A stretch of DNA of 13,949 nt from Knufia peltigerae (GCA_030247855.1 JAPDRN010000261.1:1-13949), one strand, 5' to 3'; positions 1 to 9,160 are shown, counted from the first letter of the stretch. The notes: generated by a model not told the origin, from the letters alone. Numbers and translations: made by a program.

Positions 1-15
1 CTTGGTACGAGCCAT
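1..15 (-). CDS. Histone H3, first five codons (partial, runs off the left edge)
   Basis: The reverse complement of the first 15 bases reads ATG GCT CGT ACC AAG, giving MARTK, the invariant N-terminus of histone H3 including the Lys4 methylation site. Only the start of the gene is inside the window. The identification rests on this pentapeptide and on context: a histone H4 gene begins 752 bp away in the opposite direction, and divergent H3-H4 pairs are the usual arrangement in ascomycetes. H3 pairs with H4 to form the nucleosome core tetramer, and the shared promoter would help balance their S-phase expression. No intron can be judged from so little sequence. Confidence 0.9.
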
Positions 16-767
16 TGCGATGGATGAATTGATGAAAGTTGTGGTGTTGATTGATGAAGAGATAAGAAGATGGTGAGTGAGGCTGATGGATGGAGGAAGG
101 TAAGTGGTGGAGGTGGGGGAAGTGCAGGTATTTGTAGGAAGTGAGAAAGAAAGGCGCGGCTTGGCGGTTGATCCGAGGGCGCAGGGGAATCAGGCAAATG
201 ACTCAATGGTCGAATGATGCGAATGGCACTTGTCAATCAACCTGAAAATAATCGTCTCGGATCAAGCCTGCGAAATGATCATTTTTGCCAGGTGCGTTTT
301 GGCTGTGATCTCGAATGCCACCCAAAATTGACTTGGCGCTTCCCGTGATCCGGTGCCTTGGCGCTACCACCTCAAAGATCGCCGAGGCCCTGGAATACCA
401 TCAACCCCCCGGAATCACATATTCACCACCCTCGATAATTTTTACAGTTGTTTTAGAAATGATCGCAGGCTCAACTTGTCTATTCTTTGTTCAGGATCAA
501 TTTTTCCGATGAGGTTTGGTGGTGAGATCACCAAATCAGTGGCGTCCTGGGGTTCGTGATCCAGCACTAAGCGTTGGCCCTTCCTGAATTCTGATTGGCT
601 CTGATCTAGCAAGCCCAAGTTGATCTGGCAGGCACTGCCGGGGTGCATAAGTCTCGCTCCCCGCCGCATCTCCCCAATCAAGTTTCCATTCCATCCACCA
701 TCCATCTCAACATCTTCATACCACTTCATCTCTTTCAAACACACTTCTTCAACCCCAATCAATCAAC
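16..767. promoter_or_regulatory. Divergent histone H3/H4 promoter and both 5' leaders
   Basis: This 752-bp gap separates the H3 start codon (minus) from the H4 start codon (plus). GATC is strongly over-represented, with about 12 copies where roughly 3 are expected. Many sit in TGATC or GTGATC words followed shortly by GCA or GCC, for example near 305, 345, 556, 601 and 620. An inverted CCAAT box (ATTGG) lies near 593 and a weak TATA-like GCATAAG near 645. The last 80 bp before H4 are rich in C, T and A, as expected for a fungal leader. The side nearest H3 is purine-rich on the plus strand, so it is pyrimidine-rich in the sense of H3. No convincing coding sequence lies here. Confidence 0.8.
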
Positions 768-1182
768 ATGACTGGACGCGGCAAAGGCGGAAAGGGTCTC
801 GGAAAGGGTGGTGCTAAGCGCCACCGAAAGATTCTTCGTGACAACATCCAGGGTATCACCAAGCCCGCCATCCGACGTCTCGCTCGCCGTGGTGGTGTCA
901 AGCGTATCTCAGCCATGATCTACGAAGAGACCCGTGGTGTCTTGAAGACCTTCCTTGAGGGCGTCATCCGTGATGCTGTCACATACACTGAGCAGTACGT
1001 TCTCCATTGGCTTCGCATCGTTTCATCTACTGACCTTTCTTCCAGCGCCAAGCGAAAGACTGTCACATCTCTCGACGTTGTCTACGCTCTGAAGAGACAA
1101 GGCCGTACCCTCTATGGTTCGTGGTCACCCATATTTCTCTGTCGGGCCTTTTCACTAACATGGCCCAGGTTTCGGTGGTTAA
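768..1182 (+). CDS. Histone H4, three exons, intact
   Basis: Exons are 768-994, 1046-1116 and 1169-1182, giving 312 nt and 103 residues including Met, exactly the normal H4 length. The protein starts MTGRGKGGKGLGKGGAKRHR, with the acetylatable tail lysines, and ends TLYGFGG. It is a nucleosome core histone that forms the (H3-H4)2 tetramer. Intron 1 (995-1045, 51 nt) has a GTACGT donor and splits the His codon of the TYTEH segment. Intron 2 (1117-1168, 52 nt) has a less usual GTTCGT donor, a CACTAAC branch site near 1153 and a CAG acceptor. It leaves a last exon of only 14 nt. An unspliced reading would give an abnormal C-terminus. No lesion is seen. The divergent partner is H3. The mRNA is presumably polyadenylated, as is known for fungal histones. 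Confidence 0.97.
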
Positions 1183-3148
1183 ATGCCTTCTTCAGCTCAA
1201 TATCACGACATCACTTTTTCGGCATACTGTGTCTGTCATCATCTATGGCATGGTTGCCTAATCCTTTTTTGCTTTGAGTTACGGAGTGGTTGGTCATGCA
1301 AATGGGTTCTCAACTGGGGTTGCAAAGGGTCATGGTTATGATGGGATGGCAAATCCACACGATGTGCTTTGATGTATCAATACAGGCACAGCATGAATAC
1401 AGCCTGGATCGGCGTTGACAGATGGGCTGGACCATGATCGAATGGACCAGTACCAAGATGAAATAACATTTCAAAGCAAGCCTTTCAAGTTTCCTTCCAA
1501 TCGTAGTTCGGTCGTGATTGTTTTGCTTTTGGCGCGTTTTTGCCTGTTGAGACGCGTTGCGTGATTTTCAACCCGTTGCCTTGGAGTGTTTTTGGTCGCG
1601 TGTGCTCCGTAGCTAGCCTCAATATCCATGATTCTCACGTGTCGGGGAGACTTGACAGCCATAGGCAAAAGTACCCTGAGCAAGTCATCGGTTTGGATTG
1701 TCTGCGAGTACACATAACAGGCCCCTCTCTACCTTAATCTCTGCTGACAACTTTGGTGCTAGGATGTACGGGAAACCCTTATTTAGGCTGCTCGCATTCG
1801 TATTGGTTATCGTCGTGTATTCAAATTGCCCCGTGAAGCATTCTTGGGCTCGGTATCTCAGAGAGCCAGCTACGTGATGTTTTGAACGTGTATTCGAGTT
1901 AATCCCGATGAACAACAGGGTCGATGGCTCTCTCTTATTCCTCATACTCCATATCTAGTGATTGTGAGATGGACTACTCGCCAGCGGATCTAATTAATTC
2001 ACCTGGGTACAGTTTGGCCTCTGCTACATGTATTGTTGTCGACATTGATTTTACGGTCCATGATGCCCCTTTTTAAAAGTCCGGCATTGTAACGTATAAT
2101 TTGCGAGTATTTTGTATGTGATGATACGCATAGAAGAAATCTTGTGGTGTGTCGGGTTGCGAATACGTTCTGTGTTGGTGATCGTTGGGAACTTGGTGTT
2201 GATGCCGAATATATTTTTGTATTTATTCTCGGCAAGTCCAAGTAATGATTCATCCAAATATTAACCCATCCTCACCCACTGACTTGTCTAACCCCCTCCC
2301 TTGGATCACCAGAGGTAACCTCTTCTCTTTCCTTCCTGCATTCAACGGTAGCTATTCATCGCAGTCTTTCCATCATCATTCCACGAACAGGCCAGGGATC
2401 AAACGCTGCCTACGGGTGCTCTGATTACATGGCCCGATTGGGACTGACCCAGATCAGGATTAGCGGGTTCGCTGGGGTACAGGATAACTTCTCGCATTAC
2501 CCAATCAAGTTAGTATCATTTGCACAAAGTCAGTCCATCGAACTCCTCCGTAGTTTATGTCTTTTGAACGAGAGTCTCCCTAATGATTTGAGACCATGAA
2601 GAACCCGAACTCCTATGACGAACATGGCCAGGTAAAAGGCCAAGACATACACTCGAACCGACAAAAAGACCCAGAGAGTAGGTCACATAGAATTCGACGA
2701 GGGACGAATCTCTATCGGGTATATGCAAGAACTACCTTGAGAGTTATATCGCCGCCAAATCTCTAGGTATCGCTCCCAGTGCCAGCCACGTCCAAATCTC
2801 GTCATACTAGCAGAAAGCCACCCCATGGAAATCTTCATGCCGCACGAGATTACTAGCGTAACCTCTTTCCTTCCCTGTTTTGTTGGATGGCCTGCAGCGA
2901 TCCCTACACAGGTAAATTCGCAAAGGGCTCTTCACCTCACTGGCCACCGCCCCTAGAGCTCTCACAGGATAACTGTGTAGAACACAAAACATGGTCCGAG
3001 CATGGCACAGGGAGTGCCTTGTTCCGGTGTCATAAAATGCCCAAGACGCTGTCTTTCTCTGCAAATTCTGGTCATTTTAACACCAAATACCAAGGCAGTG
3101 TGCGTGGGATCCGGCCTGTGTCTATGGATGCGCTGTGATCGAATCGCT
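1183..3148. other. Non-coding stretch between H4 and the oxidoreductase
   Basis: The first few hundred bases are presumably the H4 3' UTR and terminator. The rest contains only short open frames (under about 90 codons) with no recognisable motif, no shared phase and no plausible intron chain. I checked for tRNA-like B boxes; one near 2650 on the minus strand fails for lack of a T-stem. The only local structure noted is a short palindrome, AGAGGTAACCTCT, near 2311. The right end is the 3' flank of the minus-strand oxidoreductase. Confidence 0.6.
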
Positions 3149-4401
3149 TCATTTACCAGCCTGCCCAAACCCGGATCGCATGATCATCCTGAATATCTCC
3201 AAATCCTTTGCAGCATCAGCGACCGTCGTCTTGACAAGTTTCCCCTCCACGATCAGTTTGTATAGTTCTTTCTCTCCAAAGTGTAGGGGTCCTCGTATGT
3301 CTTCCGGATAGTGGTTTCGTGGTAGGCTCCATCGACATTTTCCACAATATGCATCGTCACGGGTAGACCTTTGATATATGGAGTGTCATACTGAACGCGG
3401 ATGACCTTGGAGCTAGAGTAAATCTCCAAGTGCGCGTCAAAGCGTGGGATGTTGTCTATTCCTGATTCGTAGACGACCGCAAAGCCGGGGTATTCGAATA
3501 AGACGCTGTGGGAAATAGACTGTGATCAGCACCGTAATCCGGCCCAACACCCGCATAGGCACCTGATGGAATGCTCACCTCCACATTGGAAAATTCAAAT
3601 GAGAACCAAGGACTTTGGTGGGAACCCCCAAAGCTTCTCGCATAACAGAAAGATCATGCGAGCCGAGACCTCCTAGTACCCGCCACATTCGCGCGCTTTC
3701 TGGAGTCACTGGCACGTTGCATTCCTGTCTCAGGGCTTGTTCTGATATTTCAGCGGCTCTGGATGCTTTATCCTGACTATCCTCGGGAGTAAAGTCGTCG
3801 AATCGTTTTGGAAATGTTGCAGACTGGGAGACGAAAGTGCTGTTGGGTCCAATGATATCTGGGGATATCCACGAGGTCAGCAAGCTCTTCCTCTGGATAA
3901 GGACAATGCTTCCTCAGTCTTACCACGAACACGGGCATACGTAATCTTTTCTAATCCACCAATCTCTTTTAATGCATCGGTAAAGGCTGCAGCGTACCTC
4001 CTCATGTAGCCGACCATCACTTTCCCGGGTGCATTTTGTTCGGCCTTGATCAAAGTCTCCACATCGCGCTGCGTGAGAGCCATCGGCTTTTCAACAAAGA
4101 CAAACTTGCCAGCTTCAAGCGCCAGGATAGCGTGGGAAACATGATACTCGTCGGAGTTGACTACTAGGACAACATCGACCTCAGTTGAGGCACAAAGCAC
4201 GGCCGGATCAGTGGTTGTTTTAGGAACATGGTTGTTGACTTTTTGTGAGCAAAATTGGAGCGCTGCCTTCGAGATGTCGCAAAGGTAGGTGATTCGAAAG
4301 AGATCGGAGAGGTGGCCGAGCGTGGGAATGTGAACAACCTGTGTCACTTCACCACAACCGATGATGCCGACATTGACGATGGGGGTTGGGTTGTCTATCA
4401 T
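3149..4401 (-). CDS. Gfo/Idh/MocA-family NAD(P)-dependent oxidoreductase with a C-terminal frameshift
   Basis: Three exons on the minus strand: 4401-3924, 3858-3579 and 3505-3149, with introns of 65 nt (GTAAGA donor) and 73 nt (GTGAGC donor). The N-terminus carries the Rossmann dinucleotide motif (VGIIGCGEV, residues 11-19). VEKPMALT at about 103-110 is the hallmark EKP motif of this family, followed by VGYMRRYA at about 130. Members oxidise or reduce sugars and related polyols with NAD(P); the substrate cannot be read from sequence. The ATG at 4401 is preferred over the one at 4446 because it sits close to the Rossmann fold. Exon 3 shifts frame near 3271-3276, where one base appears missing. 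As written, translation stops at 3253-3255 after about 336 residues. The next frame continues with conserved-looking sequence (KELYKLIVEGK onward) to a stop at 3149-3151, about 371 residues in all. It is either a recent pseudogene or a sequence error. It lies divergent to a ruined regulator gene. Confidence 0.85.
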
Positions 4402-4771
4402 TATGACCTGGGCAAGTATGAAAAAAGATTGCGATAGAAAGTACAAGACAGTGTCTAAACAGGAGATGACGAGAAAACAATATATACGGATACAGACACA
4501 AAGCGGAATAATGAACTGAGATGTACCTACCTACATACCTGGTACGGAGTAAGTCTTCAGGCTGGAAATGGCCGTCCGGGGAAGATAATGTGTCAGTGAG
4601 GGGGGAACTGCCACCCGCTACTCCCCGGCCAGATTTGGCTCTAACTGTATCTGTGCCGCAGGTTGGAGTCTGGAGTGCATGCATTATTTAATGGTCCGCC
4701 ACTCCCCGGTTCCCATCTCTCCCCTTCATTCTCAATCCCTCTAGTCAGAGCAGCATGGAGTCGACAGTTAG
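4402..4771. promoter_or_regulatory. Divergent promoter between the oxidoreductase and the transcription-factor relic
   Basis: For the oxidoreductase, a TATATA lies at 4481-4486, about 80 bp upstream of its ATG. Three CCGGGG words, all matching the fungal carbon-repressor consensus SYGGRG, occur at 4576-4581 (plus strand), 4623-4628 and 4704-4709 (minus strand). A TATTTAA sequence near 4685 could serve the plus-strand gene. No zinc-cluster DNA-binding domain is encoded in any frame here, although this is where the regulator's N-terminus should be. The promoter role is inferred from gene orientation. Confidence 0.55.
4481..4486 (-). promoter_or_regulatory. Candidate TATA box of the oxidoreductase
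   Basis: TATATA lies about 80 bp upstream of the preferred minus-strand start codon at 4401. Position and sequence suit a fungal core promoter; there is no other support. Confidence 0.4.
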
Positions 4772-6462
4772 CGAATCTACAGCACCGATCGTTTAGAAGA
4801 CGACCATCAAAAAGTGCCACAGTGCAGTAATTCTGCTGATGTGGTGCTGACATGGCCAAATTTTGATGGTCTCTTCAGTCCGGACTTTCTGAACTCAACG
4901 TTGCTTGCTGACGAGGATGTCGAGGCTGGAAAGAACCTCCAAAACGTCGGGCAGCGGACAGAGTTGACAAGCGGCCGAGCGGTCAACTATGAAGACGCCC
5001 CTGTTTTGGTGGACCGGTTTCTGGCTTTTGTTCATACCAAAAATCCTATTCTGAATGTCCCGGAAGTACGAATATATGCCAGACGCTTGGCAGAAGAAGG
5101 GCCATTATGGGATGCACCCTCATGTCTCGTAGTAAGTGTGGATTTATCGCGCCGACCTATAATGCCTGGTGATCTCACCTACTGGTTCATACTGCTATAT
5201 CATTTCAAGCTAACTCTCATCAGCTGCTGGCGTGCGCTTTAGGATCTCTTGGGCAGCCATTTGAAGCAATATATACTCAAGAGTCAGGCTACGCTGGTAC
5301 AACGCTGGTACACCGCAGACTATAGGACCAGATGAGGCGAACATCCAAGTGGCTGAGCGATACTACGAAATAGCACGTCGGAGATTCGGCCTTCTCCGGC
5401 AGACACTTATCACTGTCCAGTGCTATGTTCTTTCCGGGATCTACTTGATGTATACACTCCAACCATTCAAGGGTTGGAATGAGTTTCTCCAAGCCTTCAT
5501 CAACCTCGACATGTACCTCAGCCGGCAGAAAGCCGCAGCACACGGTTCGAACAACTCTCAAAGAAGTGATACCACGCGCGTCGAGCAACGGCTCTACTGG
5601 ACATTTTTTAAATCAGAATGTTGAGTAGCTAGGAACGTAGCCAAGGTCACACCTAACTTTTGGAACAGTGAGATTCGACAAGAGATACATGTGCCCGAAT
5701 CTGGACTGTCGAACATTACCTATCCATACCTATTTCCTTCACCCCCCACGCCTAGTAGCCCGGTGATAAATGCACAGACTGTCTCTAGTTTTACGTCGAT
5801 GCAAGCCTCGCCAAACTCGACTGTCAGTGGCCCGCAAATAATTGGCTTCTCGGAGCAACAGTCATGGTTCTACTATTTGACCGAAATTACCCTCGCCCGT
5901 ATCGACAACCGCATCCTCAAAGCTTTTTACCAAAGTGATCACATGGGCTGGGCAACTCTGGTTTTACCGGATGCTGTGCAAATGGCGGAACATTTTGAAC
6001 ACGAAATCACCGAGATATATAACAACATGCCCGAGGCCATTTCTTTTGACTGTGACTCGGATGATCAATCTTTGATCGAGTTGAGACATATGGTCAAGGG
6101 CCGGTGTAACAACGTTCGATTACATCTTTACCTTCCATTCCTTTACTACATGATTCACCATGGTCACGAGACTAGCTTGGAGATTCAATCAATGCTCCAA
6201 CCCTGGGTAGACCGAGGATTACGGCACTTGATCGAGTCAAGCTCTCTCGAAGGATACACTCACCGCCACCACGGTACTTGGTATGTATGCAGGAACCAAG
6301 CCACAGGGGCACTGGTTGCCGCCAAGAAAAGTGGGCACATCTCTATGCCTGAGCATTGGAAAGATGCGATTTTTAACGCGCTTAAAAATGCTCGAGTACT
6401 GGGAGACTCAAAGTCCCGATATTGCCAAGGTCAAGGTGGTCATTCAGGTTGCTTCCTTGTGA
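4772..6462 (+). pseudogene. Fungal-specific transcription factor (Zn2Cys6 class) relic, DNA-binding domain missing
   Basis: Three exon blocks match, from memory of the family, the middle-homology region of fungal C6 regulators. Block 1 (4772-5131) includes the VHTKNPILNVP and LWDAPSCLV segments. Block 2 (5224 to about 5620) includes LACALGSLGQPFEA, GIYLMYTLQPFKGW and EQRLYWTFFKSE. Block 3 (5669-6462) includes NITYPYLFPSPP and THRHHGTW and would end IAKVKVVIQVASL. The first intron (5132-5223) has GTAAGT and CAG ends. Lesions: the frame opens after a stop at 4769-4771 with no in-frame ATG in block 1 and no Cys-rich zinc cluster upstream; an 11-bp tandem duplication at 5291-5312 shifts frame; the second intron's expected donor reads TTGAGT at 5621; and an extra A in the run 6384-6388 shifts frame before the C-terminus. 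Without these lesions it would be a nuclear activator, probably of its neighbours. Confidence 0.88.
5291..5312 (+). repeat. 11-bp perfect tandem duplication inside the regulator relic
   Basis: ACGCTGGTACA occurs at 5291-5301 and again immediately at 5302-5312. Eleven is not a multiple of three, so the second copy throws the exon out of frame and creates a TAG shortly downstream. Ignoring one copy joins the two homologous-looking halves of the exon in one frame. Confidence 0.92.
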
Positions 6463-6587
6463 TAATATCCAACACTATATCTGGAATCTACACGAATTGG
6501 ACGATCCCGTTCTACAGTTCTTGGCTGTCCTGAGGATAGCACACACCACCAGTCCGTCTAATACTGTCAAACGTATGCCCCATTCTC

Positions 6588-7276
6588 AAGGTTAAGTTCC
6601 AACGGTACATGCAACGATACCTGCGGACGATTCAGAGCGTCGAAGATAATGTCGGTCGCATGCTCGACTGGTTAGACGAAGAAGGTCTCGCGGAAAACAC
6701 CGTCGTTGTTTATACGTCTGACCGAGGGTTTTTTCTCGGAGAGAACGGCTGGTGCGACAAACGCTTTATGTACGAAGAGAGTTTCAGATGCCTTTCCTGA
6801 TCCGATATCCAAAGATGATCCGACTTGGGTCCGTGAATCTCAAGGACATCATCTGCAACGTCGATTTCGCGCCGACTTTTTGCGACCTGGCCGGCTTGAA
6901 GGTGCCATCTTACATGCAAGGCGTCTCGTTCCGACCGCTGTTGCAAGGGCAAACACCCAGCGGTTGGCAACAGGTGGCCTAACACCGCTACTGGATGCAC
7001 AACGACGTGTGCCACAACGCCTAGAGGCATTACGGTGTCCGCAATCAACGGCACAAGCTGATATATTAGTACAACGATGATCTCGGCATCGAAGGCGCCA
7101 TCCCTGGTGGCACGGAGCCCTGGTGGGAGTTGTTCGACTGCGACGAGGACCCGCTGGAACTTCTCAACATCTACCACGACCCCAAATATAAGGATGTTGT
7201 CAAGGAGATGACGGAGCTACTGGAGACGAAGATGATGGAGATTGGTGATGTAACACTCCATCCGAGATTCCAGTAA
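6588..7276 (+). pseudogene. Type I sulfatase (arylsulfatase/choline-sulfatase-like), C-terminal half only, inactivated
   Basis: Sulfatases hydrolyse sulfate esters with a formylglycine made from the CxPxR motif of the N-terminal half. Here only about the last 230 of some 500 usual residues remain, so the catalytic motif is absent. Recognisable segments, in order: FQRYMQRYLRT and SVEDNVGRMLDWLDEEGLAEN, then VVVYTSDRGFFLGENGW and DKRFMYEESF in one frame to about 6788. A one-base loss then shifts the frame, followed by MPFLIRYP, VDFAPTFCDLAGL, SFRPLLQGQTP, RYWMHND, KLIYYYND (with a stop inside) and the end near WELFDCDEDPLELLNIYHD. In-frame stops are at 6980-6982, 7022-7024 and 7067-7069; the natural TAA is at 7274-7276. 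The family's usual SDQG and GEHG residues read SDRG and GENG. The fragment begins about 125 bp after the regulator relic, with no promoter or start region visible. Confidence 0.9.
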
Positions 7277-8211
7277 GCTCAAGGGGGCGGTAATGGTAGA
7301 AGCATATCTAGATACGAGTAATGCGGCATGAAACCTCAAGCAGGAAAAAGTTGCATGTGTGAGGAGAAATTTCCAGCGATACTAGCGACAGACCCGTGTC
7401 TGTGATTTAGGATGACATCTGGAGCCCTCGTAAGAAGTATAAGATGTCTTTGGAAATTCATTGCATCGTCCACGATCACTAGAGCGAGGCAGAGATGATA
7501 GATCCAACTATCGCATTGATGCAGACTCGCCGCAACTGGAGCATGTTGACCACATGACCAAGGTACAGTCAATGGTCAACAGGCCTACTTACTGTACATG
7601 ACGCCGAGCACTGCGACAGTAAACAAAATGAAGCTGGAGCATTCCAATATAGTAGCCAATGCGACATGACTTCTCTCACCTGATTGGCAAACAATCGAAC
7701 AGTTCATCACCCGTGCACTGCAGAAAAAACAAGTTCTTGGAACAACAACCCAAGTCATGGCGTAGCTGTGACCAGATCAGATGTGCAAGGTGGCTGACTG
7801 TCAACCGAAGCGATGCGATTGTGTGGGCTGAACATGGCCCGAGAGAAATCAAGAACAGCTCATGATGAAGCAGATCGGCGAAAACCCCGTACGCAACCGA
7901 CCTGCTCAGTCCTGCACGTTGCTCTCAGTCCAGCTGAATTGAGGTCGTCCTGGAACAATCGTACTCGTGTAAGTATGTCAAGGTATTGATTGCACAGGGC
8001 TGTGGCATTTTGGGCTGGACTTTCTCCTTACGGCAGCGAGCGGGTCAAGGATAATGTCAAACCCAAGTTTTCTCAAAGTACGGAAGAGAAAAAAAAAACT
8101 TGCACTCCACCAAAATAGAAGTGCGGGGGGTTGATCCGATGCACCCACATGGCCAACCAAGGTATGCGGCGGAGTAACCCGAGTCAACAAAATTCTAACC
8201 ACAGTACTCCG

Positions 8212-8240
8212 TACGAGTACTCGTAACTCGTACGAGTACA
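8212..8240. repeat. Two abutting palindromes made of TACGAGTA/CTCGTACG words
   Basis: TACGAGTACTCGTA (8212-8225) is a perfect 14-bp palindrome. The next 12 bases, ACTCGTACGAGT (8226-8237), form a second perfect palindrome. The word CGTACGAGTAC occurs twice across this element. Function unknown; it could be a dimeric regulator site or simply a common word of this genome. Confidence 0.85.
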
Positions 8241-9144
8241 GTGGTCGGCTCGGTCGCGACCCGAGAAATGGGCTATTCCGGACATCAGCTCAGCCCCGAG
8301 ATGATCACACGAGCACAGGACAGATCGTGGCAGAAGGACGAGTGAATGAGTGTACGCAAGACACAGCTCGTTGCGACCCAGCGTAGTTTGAGACAGATGT
8401 GGCGGTGCAGCTGGGAAGATCGCCCACCAACGCGCAATCCTTGTCCAAGCGAAAGACCATACCAGGCGCATATCATTCCCGAACAAATACCAAAGGGTGA
8501 AACGTGTCGACAATTAGCTCGCTCTAGACAACACTCACATGTCCATCAAAGTCGTACAAAGTACAGAAGCGCAGAGTGTCAATTAGCCGGAGTGCAGCCT
8601 TCTTCTACCTTGACTCGTACTCGTGCGACCAATCAGTCACCAATGCGGAACTGCCGATATGCAATGCCAGAAAAATCTGAACAGCCATGCTCAGATGTTA
8701 AAAGGTACAGATCCCAGCCAAAACATGCATGACCAGAATACGAGGTTTCTCCGCTGTCAACATGGGCTTCAATGACTTATTCATTGCCAGGTTTAACCTT
8801 GGTTACATGCTTCCGCCAGGTAAAAGATTCAAATCCTTGTGGTCCTTTTGCCCAATCGAGCTGTGTAGGCGTAGGCATGCCCCATCCGGCTAGACAACCG
8901 CCTACAGTACCTCCAAGAACTCCTTTCAAAGTACCAAGGATGATCTGCAGAGACCCAACGACTGGAACACCGCGCGGTGCCCCGATAATAACCGAATCCT
9001 GCTGGCCTAGGGGAGTCGGCAGTCCAATCATTTGGGTGGGCGGCCCCCAACAAAGTTTTCTTCAGCTGCACGTCGACGCCTAGACTCATGGTACCCGGGC
9101 GAGTTATGGGCACCAAGTAGCTACAATACACATCTCAGCCCTAA

Positions 9145-9160
9145 CCAATGTATCCATTGG
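9145..9160. repeat. Inverted pair of CCAAT boxes
   Basis: CCAATG, four bases (TATC), then CATTGG: two CCAAT pentamers in opposite orientation forming a 6-bp inverted repeat. It could bind the CCAAT complex but is far from any supported start codon. Confidence 0.6.

Noticed and set aside
2640..2680. Minus-strand tRNA-like B box (GGTTCGAGT)
   Set aside because: The flanking bases do not form a five-base T-stem and no A box or acceptor stem is seen.
2429..2766. Two 56-codon frames overlapping at ATGA (2429-2599 and 2596-2766)
   Set aside because: No recognisable domain in either; translational coupling by overlap is not expected in a nuclear fungal genome; lengths are within chance range.
4402..4446. 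Upstream ATG adding 15 residues to the oxidoreductase
   Set aside because: The extra hydrophobic residues precede the Rossmann motif, which normally starts within about 10 residues of the N-terminus; the ATG at 4401 fits the family better.
8346..8732. 128-codon plus-strand open frame
   Set aside because: Ser/Arg/Gln-rich translation without motifs, overlapped by equally long minus-strand frames; no leader or intron signals.
8777..9031. Minus-strand Gly-rich hydrophobic 84-residue frame resembling a small membrane or secreted protein
   Set aside because: Both overlapping strands are open here, no clear signal peptide at the start, and no homology recognised.
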